NCBI RefSeq assembly: GCF_954871325.1
Contig: NC_088779.1
Coordinates: 23,537,051-23,601,050, forward strand
Reading direction: 5' to 3'
From: Gordionus sp. m RMFG-2023
Taxonomy: Eukaryota > Nematomorpha > Gordioida > Chordodea > Parachordodidae
Length of the DNA: 64,000 nt
The position numbers were made by a program, and so were the translations under genes. Shown here piece after piece: positions 1 to 64,000 of this stretch (positions are counted from its first letter, which is position 1; every line of letters begins with the position of its first letter). The notes under the pieces were generated by a model. The model was not told the origin of the DNA and did no database searches. It worked only from the letters and a program-made list of their open reading frames with translations.

Positions 1-60
1 GTAAATTTTTTTATTTTTAAAAAAGCTGTTTCAATTTAAAAAAAAAACTAAATACAGATT

Positions 61-877
61 CCTATCGGTCTTAGAGTCGGACCGATCTTTTTTGAGGACC
101 GTGGTCCGAGCCAGTCTTTTTATTTGGCTCGGACCCTTTTATTAAGGTTTAAGTTTGCTTTACTATTAAATTAATATATAATTTTTTTGTATATATTATT
201 TATAATATTTTTCTAGGGGAGTTATTTTCGATTTCGTTAATTTTTATTTTACAATATGAAATACATAAGTTTGTCCAAGAAACATTTTACTTATAGTCCC
301 AATAAAAAACATTCACTGCACTACCAAATTTAATTTCTCGTCAGCAACTAGTAACAAAATAATTGTTTATAATTTTTTAAGCAATAAATTAATCACAATA
401 AGCAGTAATATTAAATATTTTGGTTATTATATAGTTCTAGTTTTTCTTAAGAAACTGTCTGTATAATTTATTGTAAAAATTACTTAATCTTATTCTTAAT
501 AAAATAATTAGGTATCTTAAGCAGACATCTGATAAAACATAAAATATATACTTCTAATGATGAAAATGCAAATATCTCAAAAAACACAATCTACTCTTAA
601 TTTTAATATGCCCTCCACAAGCACAAAATCATTTTCTTCAATACCATTGGATAAATTTTATTGTTTATATAAAACTCTGATATTTAATAAAATGATAAAA
701 CAAATCAAATTAGGTTAAAAAAATATGTTTTTTAAACAAATAAAAAGACCGGTCCAGGACCGGTTTTTTTATTTAGGACTACGGTCTGGATCGATCTTTT
801 TCTTAAGGACCGTGGTCCGGTGCGGTCTGAGGGTATCGGTTTAGTCCGGACCAAAGACCGGCCCGTGACCTTCACTA
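61..877 (+). mobile_element. Internally deleted hAT derivative, TAGTGAAGGTCA family
   Basis: Matches the 24834-27468 element on both flanks. CCTATCGGTCTTA through about 655 corresponds to the region up to about 25460; the sequence then jumps to the equivalent of about 27240 and runs to the right end GTGACCTTCACTA at 877. About 1.8 kb including the transposase is missing. The outermost left end is lost or rearranged. Confidence 0.85.
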
Positions 878-2920
878 ATATGGACAAATTTAAAATAAAA
901 AATCTATTATCAAATATATTAAATAGTAAATATGTCCATTTTTTTTTACCTAATTCTACAAGACAACCCGATTTTTTCATGCAATTTTTTGCAAGTATCT
1001 ATAAAAAACATTAACATTTAAATAAAGGATGAAGCCTTAAAATAAAATACATATAGGTAGCTGAAAAAAAAAGTTGAAAAGGCTAGTTAGTAAAAAAAAG
1101 AGAGAGAAAATTAATGCAGATTAAGAGAGGCTAGAAAATGTATTTTAAATATTGTGTCCACTAATAAAAGATTTATAACTTTATATTCCTAAAATCGAGT
1201 CTCTAAAAAATTTTAATCGTCAAGATATTGGACATCAAATTAAGGAAAAGGTTTAAAAACAATGGGAGAGGTTTATTGGAAGCCAACGCTTTATAAAAAT
1301 ATTTATGTTGTTTAAAACTAATGCGGTTTCTACCACGTCGGTAAGTGGGATAGTCAGTAAAATCTAAAGTAGAAGGTATAAAGGGGGGATAGATGGTATA
1401 AAGGGGGGATAGAAGGTAAGGCGTAGGATTAGATTATTGAAACTTCCCTTTGTCTTTTTGAGGGTAATTTGATATTGATAATCTTAAATATTTACTCCTC
1501 ATTTATTCACAATGAAATAGGGAATAAATTTTATTATAAATTACTACAAATAGTATTTATTCTACATGGGGATCTTATTATATGCTACAATGCAACATAA
1601 AGTTATTAAAATGTATATTTGAAATAGAAATAAATAATTTTTAAAACATAAATTTGTTACTTGTTTTGCAATACCAATTGTCACTATATATTTTGATTTT
1701 GGAATCACTGTTTTAAAATGGATATTATGCTATCTATCTTATATCTATAATAAATATTTGGGGTTTCGGTGGATGTGTGAATTTCAGTTATTAATCGTCA
1801 ATGAGGTGTAGAACCCGCTGGGGCGTAATATAAAACGATACAATAATTTTTTGTCACAAATCTACTAGTATTAAATTAACTTCTCAAAAAAGTGATAAAT
1901 AATTATTAGTTTAAAAATTATTTAGATATTGCTTCCTTTAAATAATTAACATCTTGTATATATGTTTCTACAAAGTTTTATTTATTTTTATATAATAATT
2001 TTAAAAATATAGCATTTTTTGGAAACCAAAATTTACACTTTAATTCTTACAATTAAAAATAACATTATAATGTGAAAAGTTTATAAATTTTAATTATTTC
2101 ATATTTTGAATATATTTCTAAAAATTTAAAACATAATTAAGGGACAATTCTGTTTCATTTTCGACACTACAAAAATACTCATATTAACCTTATTTAATAT
2201 AAAATAGTTGAAATTTATATCTTATTTTTAAAATTTGTAAAATTCAAGATTATTTTGTAAAATAAAAAAAAATATTGAGTTATATAGCTAATTTCTTTAA
2301 GAATGCAATTTATAACTCTAAATGTTTACTCTTCAAATAACTTTTAAAAACATAATAACGAAATATACCCTACTCAAGGGGTTAACAAACATATTTGGCC
2401 AATTAATTTCTTTCAATAAGTAATGAGACGAGAAATTACAACTGGGTGATGCCACGAACTAACGATTGGGACTAGAACCCCTGACTAAAAGAATCCAACA
2501 ATTCTCTCGTCAGTGGGGTTTTCTAAGGCTAGAACGATCTAATTTGCAATCTTAGAATATTAAATTACAAATTTTTATCAAAATTCCATATCCCCTTTTA
2601 TTTTGGAAAATGTTTAAATAAAAGAATCACTAACTATGCCATCTTTCCCACTTATAAATGCTCCTTTTAGCAACAATACTACTTTTCATGATCTAGCCAA
2701 ATTTTTAGTCTAGAAAATAGGATGTGTTATATACGCGAGTAAACAAAAATTTATTCAGCTTTCCATCAGTTTAGATGACGAAAAATGTGTCCCAGTTTCA
2801 ATGCTTAAGAATCTTTTGGCTAATTCTGCCCAATGAACTATTTTCGATATAATAAATAACTATATCTTTTTATTTTTATTTATTTTTTGCCATCAAATAT
2901 CTCGAAATCGAAATTGCAAG
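878..2920. other. Non-coding interval
   Basis: AT-rich with no convincing exon. Holds a short tandem duplication (GGTATAAAGGGGGGATAGA at 1377-1424) and a tRNA-like fragment at 2450-2540. A strong donor-like CG|GTAAGTG at about 1340 has no partner I can find. Confidence 0.5.
2450..2540 (-). repeat. tRNA-like (SINE-like) fragment
   Basis: The minus strand contains GGGGTTCTAGTCCC, a Pol III B-box-like T-arm. The plus-strand motif TAGAACCCCTGACT is shared with the tRNA-like sequence at 39585. Degenerate. Confidence 0.28.
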
Positions 2921-55243
<52,323 letters not shown>

Positions 55244-55769
55244 AAGAACAATAATTTTCTAGATATAATTTTTTTTAGAATGAGATTCATTTTTATTATT
55301 TACACAACAATTTAGAAAAATATTTGATAAAAAAATTAACTCGGAAAATTTAATAAAAAAATAGTTTTGAGAAAATTAAATTTGATTTTTAAAAATAATC
55401 TGAGAAAATCAGTAAAAATTCTTAGCTTTCAGTATTTTTTTTTTACTTGATTGGAAAAAATTCTAAGCATTTCAGAATATTTGTTAAAATATACTTATGG
55501 CATAAAGCATATTTTTTAATTTATGATAATGAAGCGGGGGTGGGGGTAAATTTATGTGGTAAAAACTTGAACCAAAATGCCCTCTCCGTACATACAACCA
55601 TGAATGATAGAAACGAAAGGCTAATTTATTTTCTATAACATCAGATAAAGGTCAAAATATATCCTTAAAACATTTCATGTTTATTATTTAAGGAACTTTG
55701 TGGGTTAATATTTAATATGTTGTTTTCCTTTTAAAAATGAATTCGCAATATATTTACTGTTCCTCAGTC

Positions 55770-56060
55770 ATGCATGCGCTTGCGATAATGACTTCCAAAT
55801 ACATTCGCGGTATAAAATTAACTATAAAGGGTTCGCGACAAAAATTTCCCTATAAAGGGTTCGCTTTATAAGTTTCGCTAAAAAAATCACTCTGAAGTTT
55901 TCATGGTTAAGTTCTCGCGGAAATAAATTCGCGATTATGGGTTCGCAACATTGTCTCCGTTATAAATGTCTAATAGAAAAAAATTCGCAGAATTGGTTCT
56001 GCGATATTACCTTCGCTATAAAAGTCCTTCACGATAAAAGTTTCGCGATAAAACTTTTGC
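55770..56060 (+). repeat. Degenerate TTCGCGATAAA repeats
   Basis: At least ten variants of (G)TTCGC(G/T)ATAAA-type words occur in about 290 bp (GGGTTCGCGACAAAAA, GGGTTCGCTTTATAAG, GTTTCGCGATAAAACTTTT). A decayed short-unit array. Confidence 0.75.
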
Positions 56061-57259
56061 TGAATTGAACTGATGGGATAGGTGCATTGGATAGGTGTAA
56101 GGATTGATATTTTCCTACTAAACTCATTAAATAGCTTTCTCTTATAATATTTTTCATTTTATGTTATCCCAGTTATTTACAGATTTTATTCCTATCTGTA
56201 TCTAGGGCATTACCCGATAAGAATTTCCTTCTGCTTTCAATGGTACCTTAGTTCACAGTCCATCTATTATTGGGCAACTGTTAGTTGAACATAAGTAAAA
56301 AATGCTTCTCATATTCATATAACTATAGAAGATTTAATTTTGTTTTGCCGATTCGAGAAATTATCAATATAATATATAGTCGTAGTTTCCTGACAATAAG
56401 TTAGTCACTGCTCATCTTCATTCTATGGCACTTACACTTTCTATAATCTATATATATTGTTGTGTCTGTTAGTTGTAAATAAATATAGACTTGAACTTCA
56501 TTAAAAATATTATTAATATTTTATTCAGATGATTTTTCCCTTTATGTATCACATGGTTAAACTTGTATTAGTTTATTTTAATGTGAATAATATAGATTTT
56601 TTCTAGGTTTTAGTGATTTCGATATTGTGGGAATATATTATACGATTAAAAGATCTAATAAAGAATGTTGTTTAGAATCTATTATTTGACAATGGTTGGA
56701 AATATTTGTTAATTATTTATTATAAGATTAAAAGATCTAATAAAAAATGTTAATTTGATACATACAAATATGCCTAAAAGGAAAAACATATGAATTGATC
56801 GATTTAAAATATTACAATCTAAGGATGGACAAATCTTGGTAAAGTATTTCCAGCAGAGATAAAAGAAGCTAAGAAAATTTATGTTGTGAGTCATTTATGG
56901 ATACATCGGTTTTAATTTTTTTATTCATGTTGATGTGAATTTTTGTTACAACATAATATTTTGAAGTGGATGTCTAAAGTCTAAAATAGTTGTTTCAAAT
57001 GAATAATTTAGTGGGATTTTTAAATTTAAATCTAATTTGACCGGAAATGTATTTCCGCTTGTAAAAAAATATTTACTTGTGGAATTTCGGCAATTTTATT
57101 TGTGCCTAATTAAAAAGTACAAGAAAGTTTCTGGTAAAACTGTATGAAATTCATAGGGTGGGCAGGGCACTCCACGCACGTTGGAATAAATTTTTCACAT
57201 TTAAAATTCATATTAACCTTTATTTTGTATAAATGTTGATATTATAATTTATAAACAGG

Positions 57260-57785
57260 TAGGCTAATTTTTTTAAAAATTCAGTAGGCTTAAATTTTTT
57301 AAACATATTATTTAATTTTGTGAATTAAATAATTTTAAAATTCTTGCAAGAAACAAGGCTCCAATATTTTTTTACATTAAAAAAATATTAAAATTTTATA
57401 TATTTAAATTAATTTTGTTTAAACAAAAAGAACTATTTATATTGTAATTCCAACTATATCTTGACAGCTTCTTACAATAAAAATCAACAGAATGCTGCAA
57501 CATTAGTTAGCAAATTTTTAAATATGGAATCTATGAGCATTCAAATGAGCTGAAAATATGTTTCTGGCTTAATATTCAGAAAGCTTGTTGATAAGGCATT
57601 GAACAATTGTGGCAGAATCAAATTTAGCCTATGCTGAAAAATATTAGAAAGCTCTTGTTACTACATTCTCCCAGGCTGATAAAATAATTTTTATTTTGGG
57701 TCAAGTTTTTTGAGACAAATAAAAATATTATTTGGGTTTTAAATTTGAATCCAGGTGGCTTGAAAAATTAGGCCCAATACACTAT
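57260..57785. mobile_element. Decayed GC-rich MITE with insertion
   Basis: AAATTCTTGCAAGAAACAAG and GCTTGAAAAATTAGGCCC match the MITEs at 46732 and 35526. Most GC-rich units have decayed to AT. About 240 bp of unrelated coding-like sequence lies inside (57450-57690). Confidence 0.55.
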
Positions 57786-58415
57786 ATAACATAGTTTGTT
57801 TTTGCAATATATTTATCTTATTTTTCTGCAATATGGTTATTAATTTTTATGATTTAAATATTTTGTAAGTAACAAAATTTATCTTTGATAATGAAATATG
57901 ATTTTCTATGTGCTCATAGCCATTATATTTTTATTATGATTATCCTTCATTTACAAATTTTCAGTTATATATGTAATTTAAAATATTCAGTTATATTCAT
58001 TTATACATAATTTATGGGGAGGGGTATAACAAAATTAGCCACCAACAAACCTTCTATGCCATTATTTTAAAATCTACAAAATTGTCAGATAATAGTTTAA
58101 ACTTCCCAAGCTATCAATTGATATCTTAAATGCTTTATTTTCAATATTGCATTAATTATTGTTACTTTTGGTGTCTAAAACACCTTTACTTTTGTAAAAA
58201 ATAAATATTTTTAATTTTGATACAAATATTAATGCTAGTTATATACTAACTAGTTTTACAAGAAATTTTAAATATTGAATATTCTTGTTAGAATAATTAA
58301 AGAGCCAGATGATCAATATATTTCATTTATTATAAATATGACAGACTAAAATATTTTATAATTTATACTAGAAAATATATTAGTAATAATTGAAATTTCA
58401 TATGAATCTTGCTTG

Positions 58416-58421
58416 TTTATT
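58416..58421 (-). terminator. Polyadenylation signal of RPLP1
   Basis: AATAAA on the minus strand begins three bases after the TAG stop of RPLP1, implying a very short 3' UTR. Confidence 0.7.
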
Positions 58422-58424
58422 CTT

Positions 58425-59328
58425 CTAATCAAACAAACCTATATTAAAGCATAAAAATATTAGAATAAATAATGAATTATTTTCAGACTGCTTAAAAGCA
58501 TTTAATATCAATTCTCAATAAACACTCAGTGGGTTCTGCCATTTCTGGCGCTGAGATATTTAGAGAGTCATTTAAAATTTTCATCACAATATTTTTTATA
58601 TTACCAAATCCCATATCAGCATCTGATTCTTCAGATTCTTCTTTCTTCTCTTCTTTTTTACCTGTTGATTAATTTAGATATAATGTTAAAATGTATTATT
58701 TAAAATTATATATGTTTGGAGTTAACGGGATATGATATTATTTAAAAAATATCATATACGAGATTTTCCAATTTATATTCTGCAGTTATCATATGAACTA
58801 TTATATAAAAAATAGAACATGCAAATGTCTACAGGTATTTAAGTATAAAATAAATACTAGTGTATATTACTCTTTTTTTCGTCTGGTTTAGCTTCTGTTG
58901 GTGCAGGAGCTGAATCAACAGCACTTGTAGGAGCTGGGCCAGCACTTACACCGCTGCTTAGATTTGTAATCAGATCTTTAACATCCACATTATTTAACGC
59001 TTTGGCGTATAAAACTATAATCATATTTAAAAAAATACATTAAAATGATTATACCTTGCCAAAATGGTTCAATTTCAACCTTAGCTGCTTTTAAGATTGT
59101 GGATATTTTATCAGCCTATAATATAATTCAGATTTATTTTATAAATATTATATTTATATTATAAATTAAAAATATTGTTATGCCAAATATAATTTCTTTA
59201 TTTATATAGATATATAAAGAACTCAATATTTGGCTAGATTATATAAAATATATAATTACCGTTATGGCTACATTATCATCACTTAAAATAAGTGCGCTGT
59301 AAATACAAGCAAGTTCTGGATCACTCAT
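58425..59328 (-). CDS. RPLP1: 60S acidic ribosomal protein P1 (five exons)
   Basis: P1 is the acidic stalk protein of the large ribosomal subunit; with P2 it docks on P0 and recruits translation factors. On the minus strand the exons are 59328-59260, 59115-59055, 59014-58871, 58661-58605 and 58438-58425, all with GT-AG introns of about 40-210 nt. They join into an uninterrupted 114-codon frame, the usual P1 length. The N-terminal helical domain reads PELACIYSALIL and then KISTILKAAKVEIEPFW. An Ala/Pro-rich hinge (GPAPTSAV, APAPTEAK) follows, then the charged tail KKEESEESDADMGFGLFD, the invariant P-protein C terminus. The ATG chosen gives the conserved spacing to ELAC. The last exon is only 14 nt and supplies the end of Gly plus Leu-Phe-Asp-stop. 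A pyrimidine-rich stretch just before the ATG could be a 5' TOP-like leader, but that is only suggestive. The gene is intact. Confidence 0.96.
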
Positions 59329-60979
59329 TAGAGGAAATGGTAATCAGGAAGCTTAACCTTACTTTTAAGAGTTAACAATTTAAATGTAAAAATGAACATT
59401 TTTATATATATTTAGAAATAAATAAATGTGAGAATAATAGAAATATGTATTAATTAATTATTTACGCACAAGTTGATTTCGACGTGTAATACAAATTTCG
59501 AACATATAAATTATATAATTAAGTAATAAAATATAAAAGATAAAAATTATTATAAAATTATATATTAATTTCCTTGTTTATAATTGTATTCATTTAGTTA
59601 CCCTTTTGAAAAAGATAACGCACTACACAACTTTAGATTAATCGACCTCCTTTTAAACTTTGGTTTTATTTTTTTTTTATGATACAATAGTAAAATGCAA
59701 AATTATTAGTACTGTTTAAGAGCCCGATTCTGCTCATTTTTTAAAAACGGCCCGATCAAGATTAAGATTAAAATTAAAATAACATTATGTAAGCCTGAAG
59801 ATTTTGCTCACAGATGGCAACAACTATTTGCCAAATCTCTAGGTTTACACATTATTATTTTGGATAAAATTTAATCGGGCCATTTTTAAAAATTGACCCA
59901 AATTGAACTAACAACACTAAAAGTCATGCTCAAAAATTTGTTTTTAATTTCTTTATGTTTTCCCATTTAATTTAGGTAATATATTATATTGTAATCAGTA
60001 ACGTCACTAAGGGGAAGGGGCTTACGGCTTCGAGCCCCATAAAAAAATAGAAGAGCCCTTCAAAATTTTGATTTTTTTTATACCAAATGTAATTTTTATA
60101 ATGGTTTAAAAAAATATATAAATTTGAAAATTATTTTAATAAATTATTTTAAAGCCCACCTGAGATTGCAAATTTATTAAAATAGTCCTTTAAATATTCT
60201 CCCTTTCATTTTAGAATAATACTATTTTTCAGTATATATCTAAATAACCAAAATATTTTAAAAGACAGTTCATAATAAATATAAATAGAGAGCAATATTA
60301 TTTATAGGACTACCTAAATGTTTATAAAAAAACCTTAAATTTTATAAATTGTATTATAAAATTATAAAATATGTCAAAAATTTTCCTTTAGAATTTTTTA
60401 AAAGTTTTGTAAATTTTTAATAATTCTTACAAAATTATTTTTATATTTCCCATTTAATTTAAATATACTCCACTTGAAAGTATAAATTAATTTTACTTAG
60501 TATTTTTTTCATAAAAATTTTACAACTTTATGCACCTAATTAAATTTTATTTATTTCTAGAATTTAAAAAAATTTATAAATTTATGTAAATTCAAAAAAT
60601 GATTTGTACCATATTTTATTTTTACATATAAATAATTCAAAATATTTTATAGCACTTCGAGTAGAAAAATTTGAAAGAAGTTTCAAATTGATCCTTAATT
60701 TTCATTAACCTCTCGCTCTTCTAAAATGTGATAAATAGTCATTTCAGAAATATTCTCAGGAAAAGATTAATTTAATATTTGATCAGTACAAATTACACGA
60801 GGACGAATAAAATAGAAAAAGTGAATAATTAATAATAAAGGGATTAAAACAATTAACTCCATCTATAATAATTCGATAACGGCCTTCACATAATTTTTAG
60901 ATACATTTAGAATTCTTTTTGTTTTGCTATCCCTTGCTCAGAAACTTAACTTTGTCAAATCGAGGGATATAGCAACAAG
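59329..60979. other. Upstream region of RPLP1
   Basis: Non-coding. TAGTACTGTTTAAGAGCCC at 59707 and a right end ACAACACTA at 59929 bound a 223-bp TAGTGTTGTTAAA-type MITE (flanks AAAATTAT and AAAGTCAT, 6 of 8). No promoter motif assigned. Confidence 0.55.
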
Positions 60980-62335
60980 CAGAGTTGTTAAAAAAACGCC
61001 TATTCTGGATTTGATCCTAAATTTGTCAATTTTCCCGGATTTATGATCATGACTTAAATTAAGGATCGTGATCGAGATCATTTTTTTTAATATTCGATCC
61101 TGATCCTTTTAAAAATTTATTTTTTACTTAAAAAGCAATAAATTAAATAAAAATTTTAATAATTAAATTAAAATATTATTTTTAAAAAAAATATCCGTCT
61201 ACATCATATTTTATCAACTTCCATTCCACCATATTTTATAATTTGACAATTTCCTAAATTTTATCTAGAACGAGATTTAGAGCCTACAAGTTCTATTTAT
61301 ATAATTATATTATATATAATATAAATAAATTTAAGGTTTAATAATGTCCTCCATTATAGATTTAGAAGATAAAACATCTCCTATTGATGTGACATCAGAT
61401 ATAAGTCAGAATGAGAATCTTTTTCCATTTCATAATATACGTATTTTACTATATGTGAAACGGATGGAAGTATCTATACAATGATCAGTACAAAATGCTC
61501 TTTATATAAGAGCAAAATATCTTCTATTAGTAGTTCAAACCTTAAAAGGCATTTAGATTAATTTTTTTTAAATAGTTTTATTATTTATTTGTGAAGAGCA
61601 TGACAATATGCATATAATAAGAATTATTTACAATAATTAATAAAATATTTATTGAATAAGGGCCAAGTTTTGCAGATACCTGATTTATATGAATGAACAT
61701 TTATAAATTAATTATCAATTCTTAATATAGATTTCCTTTACTGTAAGATGACAATAACATATTGGCTTTGGCTACAATAATTCACCCAAAATTTAAGTAA
61801 ATTGGCCTTATAATCCACAAAATCTGTTGGTAAAAGAAAGGTTAAATGCCCATTGAAAATATGCAGGATCATTAATAATTATTTTTATTCAAATGATGAT
61901 TCAATGAATATTTTTAATATTTATGTTAATTTTAAAAAAATATTTATTAAATATAACACACCTTTGCCATCAAGCACTCCTGTGAAAAGCTTGTTTAGTA
62001 AAGTTAAACATGTGCTCAATGAAAACGTGGATGTTTAAATGATAAAAACTTAGAAAAAATTTAATTATTAAAGGCAAATTTTAATTATAAATAAATATAT
62101 TCTAATTGTTATACTTATATTATATTATACAATAACAATAAATTTATACCATATTTAATTTATTTTTATATTAGTTAATTTTGCATCGATCAGAAATTTC
62201 CTTTAGAAATTTAAATAAGAAAAGGATCGTGATCACGATCCTTTTTTAATAAAAAGTCCATCCTGGATTTCGATCTTCTTTTTTAAAAAGATCGTGATCG
62301 TTTGATCTTTTTAAAAAGAGCGATTAACAAGCCGG
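60980..62335 (+). mobile_element. Decayed hAT, CAGAGTTGTTAAA family, second copy
   Basis: Left end CAGAGTTGTTAAA is intact; the right end TTAACAAGCCGG is diverged. Flanks GCAACAAG and GCAACACC match at 6 of 8. Subterminal GATCGTGATC palindromes replace the GTAGCGCGCTAC ones of the copy at 14186. Coding remnants are MSSIIDLEDKTSPIDVTSDI from 61344 and a C-terminal PSSTPVKSLFSKVKHVL at about 61966. Confidence 0.78.
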
Positions 62336-64000
62336 GCAACACCAATATGACACTTATACATTACCATAAAATAATATTGAGAAAATTTAATGGGTATTTC
62401 CTATCATTTAGACTGAAAAATATATTTTACTCTCAGGAAAAGAGCCTATACTTTATTTCTTGGAAGATTGGTTGTAAAATATTTTTCCATTCCTGTAGAC
62501 ACTGAACAAATTTATTAATATTATGAGGGCTGATATTATTCGAATTTTATCTGCCGACAAATATTTTCTATATACTTCAAGTGCTGAGGAAAAAAGATAA
62601 ATTTGCTAAGATTTGTTGGAGAGGAGAAAAAACGGTCTATGATATCAATTAAAATTTCATATTTTTTTTTAACTTTAGTGCAATTTACCTTATATATCTT
62701 TTAAGGATATAATTAGCCAACATTTAAGGAAAGTAGGGAATAAAAAAAATTGGGGATATTGTGGCGGTAAATATCGATTTATTGCAATAGAGAAATTTAA
62801 TATTGTAAAATCCTTTAATTTCATTTTTCTAATTTTCAAATCTCTAACAAAAGTTACCCACTATCAATAATCATAATAATAAAAAAATCCATATTTCAAC
62901 AAGCAAATATTTCATTGGCATATATTGTAAATGATAGTATATAAATATAATTTAAATCTAAGAGACTGATATGGCTGGTGGAGGTGGTATCCATATGATA
63001 CCAACTTATTTTCATGAAATAGTTAAAGATTTAAAATATATTTTATTTTTTTAGATGAAAATAAAACTTTTAACTATAAAAACGAGTGTCATTATTAATA
63101 CAATAAAAGGGGATAAATAAAGTTAGATTTTAATTAAATACATATTGAATTAAATATGGACAGGCAATTAATTAAAATTAAAAGTCATGTTTAAATATAA
63201 AAGGAAATTATGTTGGGAATTTAATTTAGAATAAAAAAAATGTGTTAAAATATTTATAAATTTTTAAAATTTTTCTAAAGTAATAAAAAAAAAATATTTA
63301 ATATAGAATTTTTATTATCCAATAATAATACTAATTTTTCCAATTTAAAGGAAATTGAAAACTCCCAATCTTCGTCGAAAATTCAAAGGCTAAAATGAAT
63401 ACACAAATATTGGAACAAAGAAAAAATGGATAGTTACTAAAATGTTATTGCCTGAAAACAACAAATGAAAATCAAAAACATGGCAAAATCCGTTGAAATG
63501 TCTATGACTTCGGTTCATAAATTTCGGCGCGACACATTCCCAAAAATATATGAAGATCCTCTAAAAGAATACATTATTCAAAAAAGAGGAAGAAAAACTA
63601 TTCTTTTATAATTGAAAGAGACATAGTTAGCTTATTAATGGAAAATAACAATCTTACTATCCAAGGAGATAATAGAAAATAACCCCCCCCCCCTAGTCCA
63701 AAAGAAAACAATCATTAGTAAATATATCAAAAATGTAGGTTGGTGTAAAAAAAGAACTGGCAAGGAGCCTGACAAAAGGAATACTCCCGGGGCAATTAAT
63801 ATTTATCAAATCTCTTGTGTAAAGATTTTATCCCAAGAGAAAACTTATATTTCTTAAATGAAACTGTAATAAACTTGCATGTTGCACTAATCTAAGCCCG
63901 ACAATGTGCGCCCAAAAATAAATATCCCATTCCAAGGGTAAAGATGTAAGCATACTTTATACAAAAAATTAAAAAATATGAATATTACCTTATAACCATT
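62336..64000. other. Non-coding right edge
   Basis: A short frame from 63465 to 63611 reads VEMSMTSVHKFRRDTF then YIIQKRGRKTIL. It resembles the N-terminal HTH start of pogo/Tigger-type transposases, but only 48 codons are open. ATGGCTGGTGGAGGTG|GTATCC at about 62971 could be a first exon of a gene running off the window. Otherwise AT-rich with a C run at 63682. Confidence 0.35.

Larger units (their letters stand above)
55244..58424. other. Intergenic region between convergent genes
   Basis: Contains the TTCGCGATAAA repeat block (55770-56060) and a decayed GC-rich MITE at about 57260-57785 with a coding-like insertion. No intact gene seen. Confidence 0.5.

Noticed and set aside
732-980. 82-codon minus-strand open frame
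   Set aside because: Lies in the terminal region of the hAT derivative; RTKPIPSDRTGPRS-like peptides come from the GGTCCGGACC repeats, not from a gene.

Overview
The window is animal nuclear DNA, strongly A+T-rich by eye (roughly three quarters). It has spliceosomal GT-AG introns, many hAT-type DNA transposons and miniature derivatives (MITEs), microsatellites and long G or C homopolymers. There are no bacterial operons, rRNA genes or CRISPR arrays. The one housekeeping gene is a complete five-exon acidic ribosomal protein P1 (RPLP1) on the minus strand at 58425-59328. Its sequence is metazoan and looks closest to ecdysozoan P1 proteins, but I do not assign a species.

The most interesting object lies on the plus strand. 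From about 2.9 kb to 52.8 kb, probably ending at 55.24 kb, there is a long series of very short exons (18-147 nt). Each is bounded by AG and GT, each is a multiple of three long, and each starts and ends in phase 1. I read them as one giant gene of at least 30 micro-exons encoding a low-complexity structural or secreted-type protein. Its modules are K/P-rich spacers, three copies of an acidic module ending IDYSVEYEDG (4.4-5.7 kb), a tandem array of GGYNYPRP exons (18.5-19.8 kb), a polyproline exon (20.3 kb), K/H/P-rich exons (30.6, 47.5-49.5 kb) and a Cys-rich exon (52.7 kb). About 1.7 kb of coding sequence is spread over about 52 kb. The first exon was not found and may lie left of the window.

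Layout: 1-0.9 kb, deletion derivative of a hAT element; 0.9-2.9 kb, non-coding; 2.9-5.9 kb, first exon cluster, with a (GAAA)n tract; 5.9-18.5 kb, a huge intron holding satellite-like repeats and two internally deleted hATs (11.1-12.2, 14.2-15.6 kb); 18.5-21.4 kb, main exon array; 21.5-23.3 kb, hAT copy 1; 23.5-23.7 kb, two exons; 24.8-27.5 kb, the most complete hAT; 28.8 kb exon; 29.2-30.3 kb, foldback element; 30.6 kb exon; 30.9-32.9 kb, hAT copy 2; 33-36 kb, decayed coding-like sequence and a GC-rich MITE; 36.0-36.6 kb, two exons; 37-40 kb, MITEs and repeats; 40.7-41.4 kb exons; 41.6-43.4 kb, inverted hAT copy 3; 45.2-45.7 kb, LINE 3' end; 46.4-47.1 kb, MITEs; 47.5-50.0 kb, four exons around a 0.7 kb MITE; 50.3-51.8 kb, compositional island; 52.1-52.5 kb MITE; 52.7 kb Cys exon; 55.2 kb candidate last exon; 58.4-59.3 kb, RPLP1, convergent with the giant gene; 61.0-62.3 kb, another decayed hAT; the rest non-coding.

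All calls come from reading the sequence. Exon predictions rest on splice dinucleotides, phase and composition, without transcript evidence. Because phase and a 3n length helped me choose exons, their uniformity is partly a selection effect.
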